Part shown: in pieces, positions 24,467 through 34,659 of the stretch | How the letters are laid out: each line of letters starts with the position of its first letter | Numbering within the stretch: the first letter of the stretch is position 1 | Program-made: the position numbers and the translations under genes | The notes under the pieces: model-generated | The model's input: the letters and a program-made list of their open reading frames with translations, nothing else | Databases searched by the model: none | What the model was told of the DNA's origin: nothing | Origin: Zoroaster sp. YZ-2022 | Taxonomy: Eukaryota; Echinodermata; Asteroidea; Forcipulatida; Zoroasteridae | Direction of reading: 5' to 3' | DNA: 64,000 nucleotides | Assembly (NCBI GenBank): GCA_029582265.1 | Contig: CM055834.1 | Coordinates: forward strand, 4,187,261 to 4,251,260

Positions 24467-24471
24467 CACAA

Positions 24472-26000
24472 GTAAAACAAAATATTATAAGGTGGCTCAA
24501 TTATGAAAATCAAGTAAATTGTGATTTTAGTTTGTTGACAACTATATTGAATCTAAATTTAGCATTGAGGAAGAACAGTACGATGAAAGGATTTTATAGC
24601 ATTAAAGAGCACCATGTAATATCTCTACAATGATTTGTAAATAGTAGTGGTTCTCACCATGTAATATCTCTACAATGATTTGTAAATAGTAGTGGTTCTC
24701 ACCATGTAATATCTCTACAATGATTTGTAAATAGTAGTGGTTCTCATCATGTAATATCTCTACAATGATTTGTAAATAGCAGTGGTTCTCACCATGTAAT
24801 ATCTCTACAATGATTTGTAAATAGTAGTGGTTCTCACCATGTAATATCTCTACAATGATTTGTAAATAGCAGTGGTTCTCACCATGTAATATCTCTACAA
24901 TGATTTGTAAATAGTAGTGGTTCTCACCATGTAATATCTCTACAATGATTTGTAAATAGTAGTGGTTCTCATCATGTAATATCTATACAATGATTTGTAA
25001 ATAGTAGTGGTTCTCACCATGTAATATCTCTACAATGATTTGTAAATAGTAGTGGTTCTCATCATGTAATATCTATACAATGATTTGTAAATAGTAGTGG
25101 TTCTCACCATGTAATATCTCTACAATGATTTGTAAATAGTAGTGGTTCTCATCATGTATTATCTCTACAATGATTTGTAAATAGTAGTGGTTCTCACCAT
25201 GTAATATCTCTACAATGATTTGTAAATAGTAGTGGTTCTCACCATGTAATATATCTACAATGATTTGTAAATAGTAGTGGTTCTCACTGAAAAGAAACGG
25301 TGGTTTGACAACTCTACGTTTCAATCAGTATACTTCGATTGTCTTCAGACGATCGGAGCATCGGAGTATACTGATCACAAAGTCAAGTTGTCAAACTATC
25401 AAATCTGCTCAGAACCGCACACTATTACAACTCATTGAATACATGGTGCTAACTTCTCTAACTGTACAATTTCGAATTTTGAGGCAGTCATGTTTGGTGG
25501 ATCAAGCAGGGATCAAAATGTTCCGTTGGTTTGGTTTGGTTTATTACTCAACATAATAGATATAGTACTAACAAACATAATATAACACATAATATTTAAC
25601 AATGGATCTGCATTACAATGACTTTTTAACTCAAATTACTTAACAATCTTGTTAAACTTCAATTAAACATATATAAATGAGGAATTATCAATTAATACTG
25701 ACAGTAAAACAATGATTGTTTTAGCAGCACCTAACCGTACATTATATAAAATGTTCCCAAGTATATCAAATGTCCCCCCGACTTTTTGACGGCCCATAAA
25801 TAAATAAAAAATAATTAAATATATTAGCCTATCCTGACTTCTGAGGAGTAGCCTACCGTTTTACTTGCAACAAATATCCATAAAGCGCTCAGAACGCTAC
25901 ACAGAGCGTCCAGGAGACTGGAACAACAATCCACCACCCCATTTTCCCGTCCATTTGCGTAGATCGATTTTGAATTGAAGGCCAGTTGAAGGGCATGTAT
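24472..26000. repeat. Dispersed repeat copy B, right part
   Basis: Continues the copy A sequence from gtaaaacaaaatatta. It includes the expanded 45-bp array and then matches copy A again from about 25287 (ctgaaaagaaacggtgg) to the gap at 26001. Confidence 0.9.
24611..25286. repeat. 45-bp tandem array, about 15 copies
   Basis: The unit accatgtaatatctctacaa followed by tgatttgtaaatagtagtgg and ttctc is repeated about 15 times with very few changes (t for c, one cagtgg variant). The orthologous place in copy A (5923-5967) has a single unit. The antisense strand is open with a 15-residue periodicity, an artefact of the unit length. Confidence 0.95.
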
Positions 26001-26500
26001 NNNNNNNNNNNNNNNNNNNNNNNNNNNNNNNNNNNNNNNNNNNNNNNNNNNNNNNNNNNNNNNNNNNNNNNNNNNNNNNNNNNNNNNNNNNNNNNNNNNN
26101 NNNNNNNNNNNNNNNNNNNNNNNNNNNNNNNNNNNNNNNNNNNNNNNNNNNNNNNNNNNNNNNNNNNNNNNNNNNNNNNNNNNNNNNNNNNNNNNNNNNN
26201 NNNNNNNNNNNNNNNNNNNNNNNNNNNNNNNNNNNNNNNNNNNNNNNNNNNNNNNNNNNNNNNNNNNNNNNNNNNNNNNNNNNNNNNNNNNNNNNNNNNN
26301 NNNNNNNNNNNNNNNNNNNNNNNNNNNNNNNNNNNNNNNNNNNNNNNNNNNNNNNNNNNNNNNNNNNNNNNNNNNNNNNNNNNNNNNNNNNNNNNNNNNN
26401 NNNNNNNNNNNNNNNNNNNNNNNNNNNNNNNNNNNNNNNNNNNNNNNNNNNNNNNNNNNNNNNNNNNNNNNNNNNNNNNNNNNNNNNNNNNNNNNNNNNN
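26001..26500. other. Assembly gap (500 N)
   Basis: Exactly 500 N. It truncates the right end of dispersed repeat copy B. Confidence 0.99.
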
Positions 26501-26861
26501 AAGCCACTCCCATCGCCAATGAAAGACGCTGTCTTTAAAAAAAAGAAAGAAGAAAATTCACCTTTATAACATATTACTTCTATGTTACTTTTAATTACAC
26601 AGTTGAATGTAACAAATATACCAAAAATGGGCCTAGCGAGGGAGCAGTGGTGATGATGACTTAATGATTTCGCTACAGGAAAATTTGGGCATATAGGGCA
26701 AAGGGCAAAGGCCAAATAAAGGATCAAGATGGAGCAAAGAAATGAGCAAAATTGAATGTTGTCCAAAATAAAACAAGCATGCGAACACTGACACAATCAC
26801 TTGCAATTGTGGCTATCGTGTAAAAGTAGGTCTTTAAAGAGCTTATTTCACACTTTGTATC

Positions 26862-27020
26862 ATTTACCACCATACAAATGTATGGTCGACAGAAGACTGT
26901 AGCCAATCGCCTCCCACAGGGATGGAAAGACACCATTACTCCCAGGTGATAAGGTGTGGATAGGGAAATCCCTATTTGCCAAGAAGGGCCAGCTTGGTGG
27001 CACAATCCCCTTCCCCTTGA
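26862..27020 (+). pseudogene. Possible upstream exon of uncharacterised gene, copy 1
   Basis: Two adjoining frames read MYGRQKTVANRLPQGWKD and, after a one-base shift near 26950, GDKVWIGKSLFAKKGQLGG. It lies just upstream of the acidic exon at 27264 and could be an earlier exon of the same gene. In related metazoan proteins that I remember loosely, a similar 'KxWIxxSLFxKxGxL' block precedes the acidic linker, but I cannot check this. The shift and lack of clear splice sites make it uncertain. Confidence 0.3.
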
Positions 27021-27036
27021 TATGGCAACAACTGAA

Positions 27037-27280
27037 GGTCCAGCAGTCGCTGGGGCACTGAAGAAGGGGGCCACGGCCGGTCACTGTCGACGGCGCACCA
27101 GGGGAGTCCGGCAGGCGCTGGGGCACTGAAGAAGGGGGCCACGGCCGGTCACTGTCGACGGCGCACTGGGGGAGGCCGGCAGTCGCTGGGGCACTGAAGA
27201 AGGGGGCCACGGCCGGTCACTGTCGACGGCGCACCGGGGGAGGCCGGCAGTCGCTGGGGCACTGAAGAAGGGGGACACAA
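27037..27280. repeat. 68-bp GC-rich minisatellite, first array
   Basis: About 3.5 copies of a unit running ggtcactgtcgacggcgcac to gggggccacggcc. The same unit forms a second array at 28617-29065. It sits directly upstream of the acidic exon. The minus strand is open in more than one frame through the array (MAPFFSAPATAGLP..). Confidence 0.93.
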
Positions 27281-27442
27281 ACTGACCAGGAAATCAATAC
27301 AGACATATATGAGGGCATCGAGGAGGACTTCTGGGTTGCAGAGGATGCTGCTGAAGTGCCAGTCCACGCGAGCGTGACTATTCCTCTGCCATCTCAAGAC
27401 TATGTTGAGGACGACAGTGAAGAGCCTATGGACATCGATGAG
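27264..27442 (+). pseudogene. Acidic-linker exon of uncharacterised gene, copy 1
   Basis: Encodes TQTDQEINTDIYEGIEED, a linker rich in Glu and Asp, and ends EEPMDIDE directly at a 5' splice site (GAG then GTACAC at 27443). The frame is phase 0 and joins in frame to the next exon at 28319, which begins after TTACAG and also starts in phase 0. Unspliced, it would stop at 27484. The 5' border is unclear: an in-frame TGA in the minisatellite at 27261-27263 limits it. I do not know the function of this protein family. Confidence 0.5.
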
Positions 27443-27567
27443 GTACACAATAATGTCAAAGCTTTCTTCACTGACCTAAAATGAGTTGTTGACAAAAAAT
27501 TTGCTGTATATTTACAGTTATGCAATAATGCGATAATATGATCTATTTATTAATGTTCAGAATAATA

Positions 27568-27803
27568 CACTCACTGGCCAAAAGTATTGCAACATGTTCA
27601 AAATAGCACTTTACAGTAACAGGTAAGATGATCATTTAATCCGATTTCATCGATCGTGTATTAAGAACATTGACTTCAAAACACAGGCACTTTCAAGAAG
27701 TCTTAAGTAGTGTAAATAAAATAAAATAAATTATTGTAACACAGTTCTCCAAACTGAATTTTGGTGTGAATTTCAATGTTGCAATACTTATGGCCAGTGA
27801 GTG
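27568..27803. mobile_element. Tc1/mariner-type MITE
   Basis: 236 bp with 26-bp terminal inverted repeats that differ at one position (CACTCACTGGCCAAAAGTAT on the left, CACTCACTGGCCATAAGTAT from the right). It is flanked by TA on both sides, the Tc1/mariner target duplication. It has no ORF and lies in the intron between the two exons of the uncharacterised gene. Confidence 0.9.
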
Positions 27804-27953
27804 TATTTCAAATAACATACTGAGTAGATTTCATTGCAGCAAACCAGTTGAAAGATTCTCATTTGATTTCAAAATGCCATCTTTAGAGCAGCCATCTTTT
27901 AAAAAATCTGGGAACAGGTGAGGTATTGGCCCCCACCCTCCTTACATATTTAA

Positions 27954-28170
27954 AGGGACAGTATCGTCACGATCAGCGCAGACTTTCAACAGGGCATGGA
28001 ATCGGTGTCCTAGTTTAAGATGAACACAGTGACTGGAAATTACTGACTTGTTTATGCAGCAGCAACGCTAATATGACCTTATCATGTGGAGGTATTATTT
28101 TCAGTCACTGAGTTAACCTAAAACTAGCACTCCGATTCCATGCCCTGTTGATCGTGACGATATCGCCCCT
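27954..28170. mobile_element. Palindromic MITE with TTAA target duplication
   Basis: 217 bp. The left arm AGGGACAGTATCGTCACGAT pairs with the right arm AGGGGCGATATCGTCACGAT (reverse complement), and inner repeats (aacagggcatggaatcgg) extend the palindrome. It is flanked by TTAA at 27950-27953 and 28171-28174. TTAA duplication suggests a piggyBac-type mobiliser; with no transposase this remains an inference. Confidence 0.75.
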
Positions 28171-28318
28171 TTAATGACCTTTGACTTCACATGGTTTACA
28201 TGAAGGCCAATAAAATGCTTCTAAAGTATTTTATGTAAACATTTAGAAGTCTTAAGATTTTCTCAAAGGTGGAATCCCACTTTAATAATGAGTTTGATGT
28301 ATATAATTATACTTACAG

Positions 28319-28581
28319 AAGAGTGGTCACAGTGACGAAGCTCTTGCTGCTCAGGGGGTCCCTGGCTGGGGTAGAATTGATCAGCTGGCAGAGGCACTTA
28401 TGCAACTGAAGGGTTTGTCAGTAACCAACGTCCAGGCAGCAACAATAACAAAGCTGTGTGACAACCTGATGGATTACGATAAACAGCTGCTGGTCTACAA
28501 TCCCCAACATCGTGTGACGAAACGTGTGTGCTTCAGTCACAAATACAAAACTGGCCATGTAGGTGTCGAGGCTACGATGAG
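28319..28581 (+). pseudogene. Central exon of uncharacterised gene, copy 1
   Basis: Bounded by a clear 3' splice site (acttacag at 28311-28318) and 5' splice site (ATGAG then GTACAG at 28582). Translation begins KSGHSDEALAAQGVPGWGRI, continues through DQLAEALMQLKGLS and contains YNPQHRVTKRVCFSHKYKTG before GVEATMR. The paralogous exon at 37567-37827 is clearly homologous (GWGKVEQLAEVLIQLKEF; YKPQHRVTKCGCFSRKHKTG). The splice sites and helix-rich content argue that this is genuine coding ancestry. The protein family occurs in several metazoans as far as I recall, without known function. Confidence 0.6.
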
Positions 28582-28616
28582 GTACAGTTACATTTTCTTT
28601 CTCAAAGTCGTTGGTC

Positions 28617-29065
28617 AATGTCGACGGCACACCAGGGGAGTCCAGCAGTTGCTGGGGCACTGAAGAAGGGGGGGACACGGCCAGTCACCTTCGACGGCGC
28701 ACCGGGGGAGTCCAGCAGTGGCTGGGGCACTGAAGAAGGGGGCCATGGCTGGTCACCTTCGACGGCGCTCCGGGGGAGTCCAGCAGTTGCTGGGGCACTG
28801 AAGAAGGGGGCCATGGCCAGTTACCTTCGACGGAGCACTGGGGGAGTCCAGCAGTGGCTGGGGCACTGAAGAAGGGGGACACGGCTGGTCACTGTCGACG
28901 ACGCACCAGGAGAGTCCAACAGTTGCTGGGGCACTGAAGAAGGGGCCACGGTTCATCACTGTTGATGGCGTACCAGGGGAGTACAGCAGTTGCTAGGGCA
29001 CTGAAGAAGGGGGCAAGAGTCGTCACTAATGACAACGTACCAGGGGAGTCCAGCAGACAACTGAT
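28617..29065. repeat. 68-bp GC-rich minisatellite, second array
   Basis: About 6.5 copies of the unit seen at 27037-27280, more diverged towards the right end. It begins 35 bases inside the intron downstream of the central exon. Confidence 0.93.
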
Positions 29066-29105
29066 CTCATTGAATCATTACTGCTAGACTATGCCATGAC
29101 TATTA

Positions 29106-29475
29106 TGATAGGGGTGCCATGGTCGAGCAGTTTAGTGCATCGGATTTGTGTTCTGATGGCTGAGTCGTCAGAATGTGGGTTCGAATCCCAGCCGCGACCG
29201 GGGTGCTTGTGTCCTTGAGCAAGACACTTTACCATAATTGCTTCTCTCCACCCAGGGGTAAATGGGTGCCTGTGAGGGCAGAGTTGGTTGTTGTGTTTGA
29301 TTAGCCCTATATGCGCTGTAATGGCAGCAATTGAGCTGTACACTCCCCAGGGAGCTGAGATGGTTTCAGGAATGATTTATGAGCCTGATGAGCAGGGGTA
29401 ATAATATAATGCGCCTTGAGCACCAGTTTGGTGGATACGTGCGCCATATAAGTCTACATTATTATTATTATTATG
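29106..29475 (+). repeat. tRNA-derived SINE with (ATT)n tail
   Basis: The head resembles a class II (Ser/Leu) tRNA: A-box-like catggtcgagcag and B-box-like gggttcgaatccc. Then come a body (gagcaagacactttaccat, ggtttcaggaatgatttatg), a gtggatacgtgcgcc block and an ATT tail. Relatives lie at 36928-37503, 33628-33897 and 42183-42690. The tail ends 10 bases before the last exon of the gene copy, where it has displaced the normal pyrimidine tract. Confidence 0.88.
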
Positions 29476-29485
29476 CCCACGGCAG

Positions 29486-29715
29486 GGGCCCCATCCCACT
29501 CACCATCAAAAAGGAGCATGGTACAGGCAATCTGTATGAAACACCATGAAACAGCTCCAAAAACATCTGCTCAAGAAGGCTACTCCTCCAGATGTAAACT
29601 CATCGTGACATCCTACAATAAAATAAGAAGACGCCTACACAATAGCCAGGACCTCTTGGACAACACAGGAATTGTCCCTTCGCCCATCAAGGAAACTACC
29701 TCAGTAAAGTGGTAA
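29486..29715 (+). pseudogene. Last exon of uncharacterised gene, copy 1
   Basis: An AG at 29484-29485 (ggcag) is the expected acceptor. One frame reads SPSKRSMVQAICMKHHETAP, then KTSAQEGYSSR, CKLIVTSYNKIRRRLHNSQD and LLDNTGIVPSPIKETTSVKW before a stop at 29715. The paralogous exon at 38090-38327 ends the same way (LLNNTRIVLFPINETALIKW, stop). Joining from the phase-2 donor at 28582 does not land in this frame, so either a nearby acceptor is used or the copy is broken. The SINE just upstream also argues for damage. Confidence 0.5.
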
Positions 29716-30038
29716 ATATTCCAACTCAAAATGACGTACTCATATTACCAACATACCAACTTTAAAGGCATTTTTATTGCTTGTCTGTGCTATCTGGTAC
29801 TGGGAGGATGATGTCTTAAAAAATTAATATTTCGTGCCAACAGAATAACTCATCCAAAAGGACGTGGATCTTCAGTTGCAGGATAATTCCCTGTGCAGTC
29901 ACCTTGATCAGCCGGAGGTAGGCCTATTCTTTATGATCTGATCACCTGGGGAAAACACAGGTATGACAATTAATTTAACACATTCATTACTTTGCAATGA
30001 AGGTTCATTATGTGTCAATAGGTAAAACTTGTAGCTTT

Positions 30039-30230
30039 GCATGGTGAAGAGAATAACTAAGACTAATTGTCGTGACGCCATGTAAAATTCTCTATTGAGT
30101 AGTAATAATTAGTTCTGAAAAGAACTGGAGGTTACAACGACGTTTGCTCTGATCGTCTTCAGGAGAATCATTCTCCTGAAGACAGAATTTCACATGGTGT
30201 CACCACAATTAGGCTTACTTATGTCTCAAT
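30039..30230. repeat. Stem-loop repeat family, copy 2 (degraded)
   Basis: Shares gcatggtga, ctaattgtcgtgac, ttagttctgaaaagaactgg and ggagaatcattctcctgaag with 13560-13740 and 38395-38690. The central core has lost half of its hairpin. Confidence 0.6.
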
Positions 30231-31309
30231 AGTGAAAATCCATTTACTTAAAGATGCATCGCCCCCATCTTGGGCTGATTTGATGGTAAAACATAGATTT
30301 AAATGCTGAATTGCTATTTTTTTTTTTTTTGGGGGGGGGGTTAAGGAAATTATAAGCTTTCATTTGAGACATTGAACAAAAAAATCTATCTAGGATTAGT
30401 ACCAGTAAAATAAAAACTTAAATTAATAAAATGCAGGCCCACTGTTTTAATCCTCGTGTGCAGTCTTCCGATTGGTCAGCACAGCTGTCAATCAGAATCA
30501 AGCTCATCTTAAATATCGCTTTTATACAATTTCTGACATCCGAATTTCATAAAAACAAATTTGCTCGTTTCAATATAATCTTTCAAAATTTGTTCGATTT
30601 TTAAATTCTATTTTTGGGGCCTCTTGAGCCAAACACGGGCAATATATCTTTAATGGTCTAGTTTGCTAGATCTATTTGTATAGTTCAATTTGACACCTCC
30701 TTTCTGGGGATTGGTTCATTTAAACTTGAGTTAGGCCAGGTCATAGGTCATAATGTTTGTTATTACTTAAAAAGTAATAAACTGTGACCCATGCCTTTTA
30801 AAATATACACATGATGTCCTTGTGATTAAAATATCCCAAATTCTCCATATTCACCCAAACAGTTTCAATTCCTACTTCTTTGACCCTATTCCCCTGAGCA
30901 TTCTGGCTAGGAACCTTCCTGAATCCTCCAAAATCCATCAGTGCACTTTTGGAAACATGCCCTTATCTTCAAAATGCACCATGCATTTTCGTTGATCTTT
31001 CATATTCAGCACTTATGGCCTGTACTTCATGCCAGGTAGTAATTTTGTCCCATTTGAAGAGGTGAAAGTATCAGTTTCCAACAGTGCTGAATTTTTCCAA
31101 AAAAAGTGCCCCTTGGAGGATTTTGCAGGATATGGGGTGGTTAGGGTTAATTACCATTTCATTTCAACAGTCTTACACAGTCTATTCTACATCATAGTGC
31201 TTTATAGAGTAGTCCTTTCTAAAGATTGTGGTGCTGCGGGAAAAATTACTGAACATTATGCCCCTTTTTATCCGAGGACATGTTTACCCATAATCCCCTG
31301 CATTGTTTC

Positions 31310-31410
31310 ATTTCGTTTCAATTCGTTTAGTTTCAATTCGTTTCATTTCGTTTGATTTTGTTTCATTTCGTGTCATTCTATTTCATTCCGATTCATATTG
31401 TTTCATATCA
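31310..31410. repeat. Imperfect (TTTCATTTCG)n microsatellite
   Basis: About ten degenerate 5-bp units (ttcat, ttcgt, ttcaa) in a row. Confidence 0.85.
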
Positions 31411-31704
31411 TGGTGAAGCTCGGCGGTGAGGGGGGTGGAAAAAGGGGTGAGGACGCATTCTCTCTACTTTGCTATTTCTATTGAATCAAATGAAAACAAG
31501 TGAAATAAAAAATGAAAATCAAGTAGATATCGTGATCAGGGACACTCATGTCCAGCCAACGCACACACGCATGCGCGCACCCAACCCAGGCACACATATT
31601 CCACTCTCACACAATCTCCAAACCTACAAAACTTCTAAAATTAAGCCTTTTGTTATCTGCATGGAATTAGGAACCAACAAAGTAAAGAGTACAAATCATT
31701 TGTT

Positions 31705-31915
31705 AACCCTCCTACAATCAGTGCAATTTATGAAACAACTCATTCAGGCCACTGCAAGCCATTAGCTGTTGCCAGTGGCCTCCTATGGTTACCCTTCTGT
31801 GCACTGTCACACCACTCCTATAATCAGTGCAATTTTTGAAACAAGCCATTAGCTGTTGCCAATAGGCAATGGCCTCCTGTGGTTAACCTTCTGTGCACTG
31901 TCACACCACTGAGAT
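31705..31915. repeat. ~105-bp tandem duplication
   Basis: The block from aatcagtgcaatttatgaaac to cactgtcacaccactcc recurs immediately (aatcagtgcaatttttgaaac to cactgtcacaccact), with a 10-base difference around ccaataggcaatggcc. Confidence 0.85.
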
Positions 31916-32134
31916 TGCAGGGTAAAGTGGTCTCCCATTGATACATTGTAGGCCATACTAATATGTTCAAACATTTACAGTGGCCTTGGGTGGCACACAG
32001 TTGCTTTTGTAAGATTACTTGGAAAGGACAGCAGGCTTGTACATGTATGTACTGAAGGTTGCTAAAGAACAGAATTTAGTGGTTGGGAGTGGCCTCCATG
32101 TGTAGGAGGGTTAATACATGTAGTTTTTATATTA

Positions 32135-32997
32135 GGCCAAAAAAAAAATTGTTGAGTTGCCCTCCAGTGAAAATATTTGAAGGGGTCGGTCGGTCGGGAT
32201 TTTTTTTTTTAATTTTAAATTTTTCTCCTTGACTGTCATTTTAAGATTGAAATGCATTGGAACTGAAACCACAAACCATGTTTTTCAAAGACAATGATCT
32301 AGCAGTATGCACAAGTACCTAAAGAATAAAAAGACATCACACATTCAACTTTATAATAATCTTTCAACAACTTTATTTCAACATTTCATACACTTGTTTC
32401 TAGCACTTTTGTTCTTAACAACTTTATGTATCCCATTGGTTGACATATGATATTAAGACATTTGTATACCTATCAGCAAGGAATTTTGCTTCAGAATAAA
32501 AGTATCCCAAGCATTTTTGTTGTACTTTTCGCTGTGATTGACACAGCAAATTCATCCATATTGCGTGCAATGCTCAACATGCAACATGTGAGTGGCCATT
32601 CGATTTGAAAACGTGTAGATCGAGTCGCAATCGTTGACACACGTACAGTGCGGGGAGCCAGTGCACAATGTGTGAGGGCCATTTGATTTGAAAACGTGTA
32701 GATCGAGTCACAATCGTTGACACACGTACAGTGTGGGGAGCCAGTGCACAATGTGTGAGGGCCATTCGATTTGAAAACATGTAGATTGAGTCTTGGGTAC
32801 CGGTAAATTTACCGGTAAAAAAGTGGAAAATTTCACAAATCAAACGTATTATGCTTTATACACAGAAAATTGGTAAGTTTCATTAATAAATAGGCCTATG
32901 AATGACGGGGAAAAAAACCCCCAAAAACCCGACCCGAGATTTCAGCACTTTTGGGTCGGTCGGTGGAGGGCAACTCAACATTTTTTTTTTTTTTGCC
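32135..32997. mobile_element. Harbinger-like non-autonomous element with TTA duplication
   Basis: 863 bp. The ends GGCCAAAAAAAAAATTGTTG and, in reverse complement, GGCAAAAAAAAAAAAAATGT both continue into GAGTTGCCCTCCA. It is flanked by TTA at 32132-32134 and 32998-33000. A G-rich ggtcggtcggtcggg block lies inside each end. It carries an 83-bp tandem repeat and no ORF of note. Confidence 0.8.
32593..32791. repeat. 83-bp tandem repeat, about 2.4 copies
   Basis: The unit from ggccattcgatttgaaaacg to gtgcacaatgtgtgag repeats with a few changes inside the Harbinger-like element. Confidence 0.9.
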
Positions 32998-33627
32998 TTA
33001 TCAAGAACCTTCTAACATTAAACAGCACAGTGTCGTCTCAAACAATCACATGTAGCGCACTTGGTCATATCAAATAAGATGGCATCGGTACAAACTCATT
33101 AGTCCTATTCTCACGTTAGGGCTAATTACACTGGACTCCCTCCGTATACTTGGCCCTATCCCCACATGTACAAAAAAAAACTTTTGATCTGCTCATTCAT
33201 TATTACAATCTAAAATGTTGTGGTTAACGGTGCCCAAGCAGACACTTTTGGCATAAAGTTCATTATTGTGAGATCACTAACATTATTGTGAGATCAGTAA
33301 TATTGGTGAAATTTTAATTAAAAATTACATTATTTTTTTTAATTTAAAAGATATTTCAAAAATTTCATGAAAGTGAGCCATCCCAGAATAATGGATTTTA
33401 TGCCCAACGTTCATACCCCTATGTGAAAAAGTCCTTTAAAGCACAGCACGGCAGAATTCCAATCAATCCAGCAATTTTGGCTGCAATTGGACATCGTTTC
33501 ATAGCAAAAAATAAATAAATAAAAAATAAATAAAAAAATTAAAATGCCGACTAACCGGTCTGAGGTGACAGAAACCAGAGACTTTTTTGGGGGGCCTAAC
33601 GTGAAAATAGCCCAATAGTAAGCATGG

Positions 33628-33897
33628 GCAATAATAATAATAATAATAATGTGTGGACTTATATAGCGCACGTATCCACCAACTAAGTGGTGCTCAAGGC
33701 GCATTCTTTTTTACATGCATTACACAACACACGGGACCTACGGCTTTACGTCCCATCCGAAGGACGAAGCAATTATGGTTAAGTACCTTGCTCAAGGACA
33801 CAAGTGTCACGACCGGGGCTCGAACTCACACCCTGCTGCTGGCAACACCAGAACTTGAGTTCGGTGCGCTAGACCGCTCGGCCACGACACTCCAATA
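33628..33897 (-). repeat. tRNA-derived SINE, minus orientation
   Basis: On the minus strand the head is GTGTCGTGGCCGAGCGGTCT with B-box GAGTTCGAGCCCC. The body (a gggacctacggctttacgtc type on the plus strand) ends in an (AAT)n tail at 33630-33651. This body differs from the one at 29106 but shares the terminal gcgcacgtatccaccaacta block. Confidence 0.88.
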
Positions 33898-34200
33898 ACA
33901 CGATAATATCGAATACCTTTTTTTTATTCGATTACGATATCGAGAACCTTTTCAAGTAATCAAAATATCAGCAAATCGCGATTAAAAAAATATATCGTAG
34001 GGCCTAGGCCTAATTTTAAAAAAATCACCATTGTGAGTCAAGTCAGAAATTCCATGGAAACAAAAATTAACGTTAGGACAGTCTTTAGGGCATTGGTTAT
34101 CATTGGTTATCTAAAGCAATACCTGTGGTTATCAGCTCTAAGTCTAAGCAATCATGCGTGAATGAAAAAAGAAATCACAATACCATCGTAAATCACAATA

Positions 34201-34454
34201 TGTGATGTGATCTGGGAAAACCCTCCACATGGTGAAATTTGTAATGTTTGTGTTTTATACATCAAATTAATCGGGACTGCATGTGCTCTTATGTGAAAGA
34301 ACTCTACAATAGCGTAACTCAAGTTATAGACATTCTAGAATCATGAATAAAACAGTTTTGAAAAGAGCACATGCAGTGTCCCGATTAATTTGATGTATAA
34401 AACACAAAAATTACAAATTTCACCATGTGGAGGGTTTTCCCAGATCACATCACA
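34201..34454. mobile_element. Long-palindrome MITE flanked by TA
   Basis: 254 bp with roughly 85-bp inverted arms (TGTGATGTGATCTGGGAAAA at both ends) around a short unpaired centre. It is flanked by TA, consistent with a Tc1/mariner-type target duplication. Confidence 0.8.
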
Positions 34455-34659
34455 TATATGTTTGCCAATATATCGTGGATGAAAAAAAATCAATATCGCC
34501 CAAGCTTACCCAATACTGGGCTAACGACAACGTTAATGAGTTTCTACCGATGGCATATTAATTATTATTTGATATGACCAAGTGCAGTACGTGTGCTTAC
34601 TGCTTGTTTGAGATAACTGTGCTGTATAACGTTTAATAGAGGGCTCTTGATAATATAAG

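Larger units (their letters stand above)
29720..32130. other. Intergenic, AT-rich, with minor repeats
   Basis: 29760-30230 is partly homologous to 38330-39000, downstream of the second gene copy. 30318-30341 is a T run followed by a G run. No gene is recognised. Named repeats inside are listed separately. Confidence 0.5.
32132..34653. mobile_element. Long-terminal-inverted-repeat element hosting three later insertions
   Basis: The left terminus TTA (32132-32134) continues at 33001 as TCAAGAACCTTCTAACATTA once the inserted Harbinger-like element is removed. The right terminus, in reverse complement, reads TTATCAAGAGCCCTCTATTA. Inverted similarity extends about 110 bases (cttggtcatatcaaataa and its complement near 34570). 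The flanks are TATA at 32128-32131 and 34654-34657. No transposase is visible. It contains the Harbinger-like element, a SINE and a MITE. Confidence 0.65.

Noticed and set aside
25073..25324. 83-residue ORF with 15-residue repeats
   Set aside because: Antisense of the 45-bp array; unit length divisible by three keeps it open.
26860..28959. Several minus-strand ORFs (MAPFFSAPATAGLP..) and plus-strand partners
   Set aside because: Translations of the 68-bp minisatellite in shifting frames.
29106..29200. tRNA gene
   Set aside because: A- and B-box-like elements exist but the cloverleaf is incomplete and the sequence continues into a SINE body; same for 6541, 33850, 36934 and 42480.
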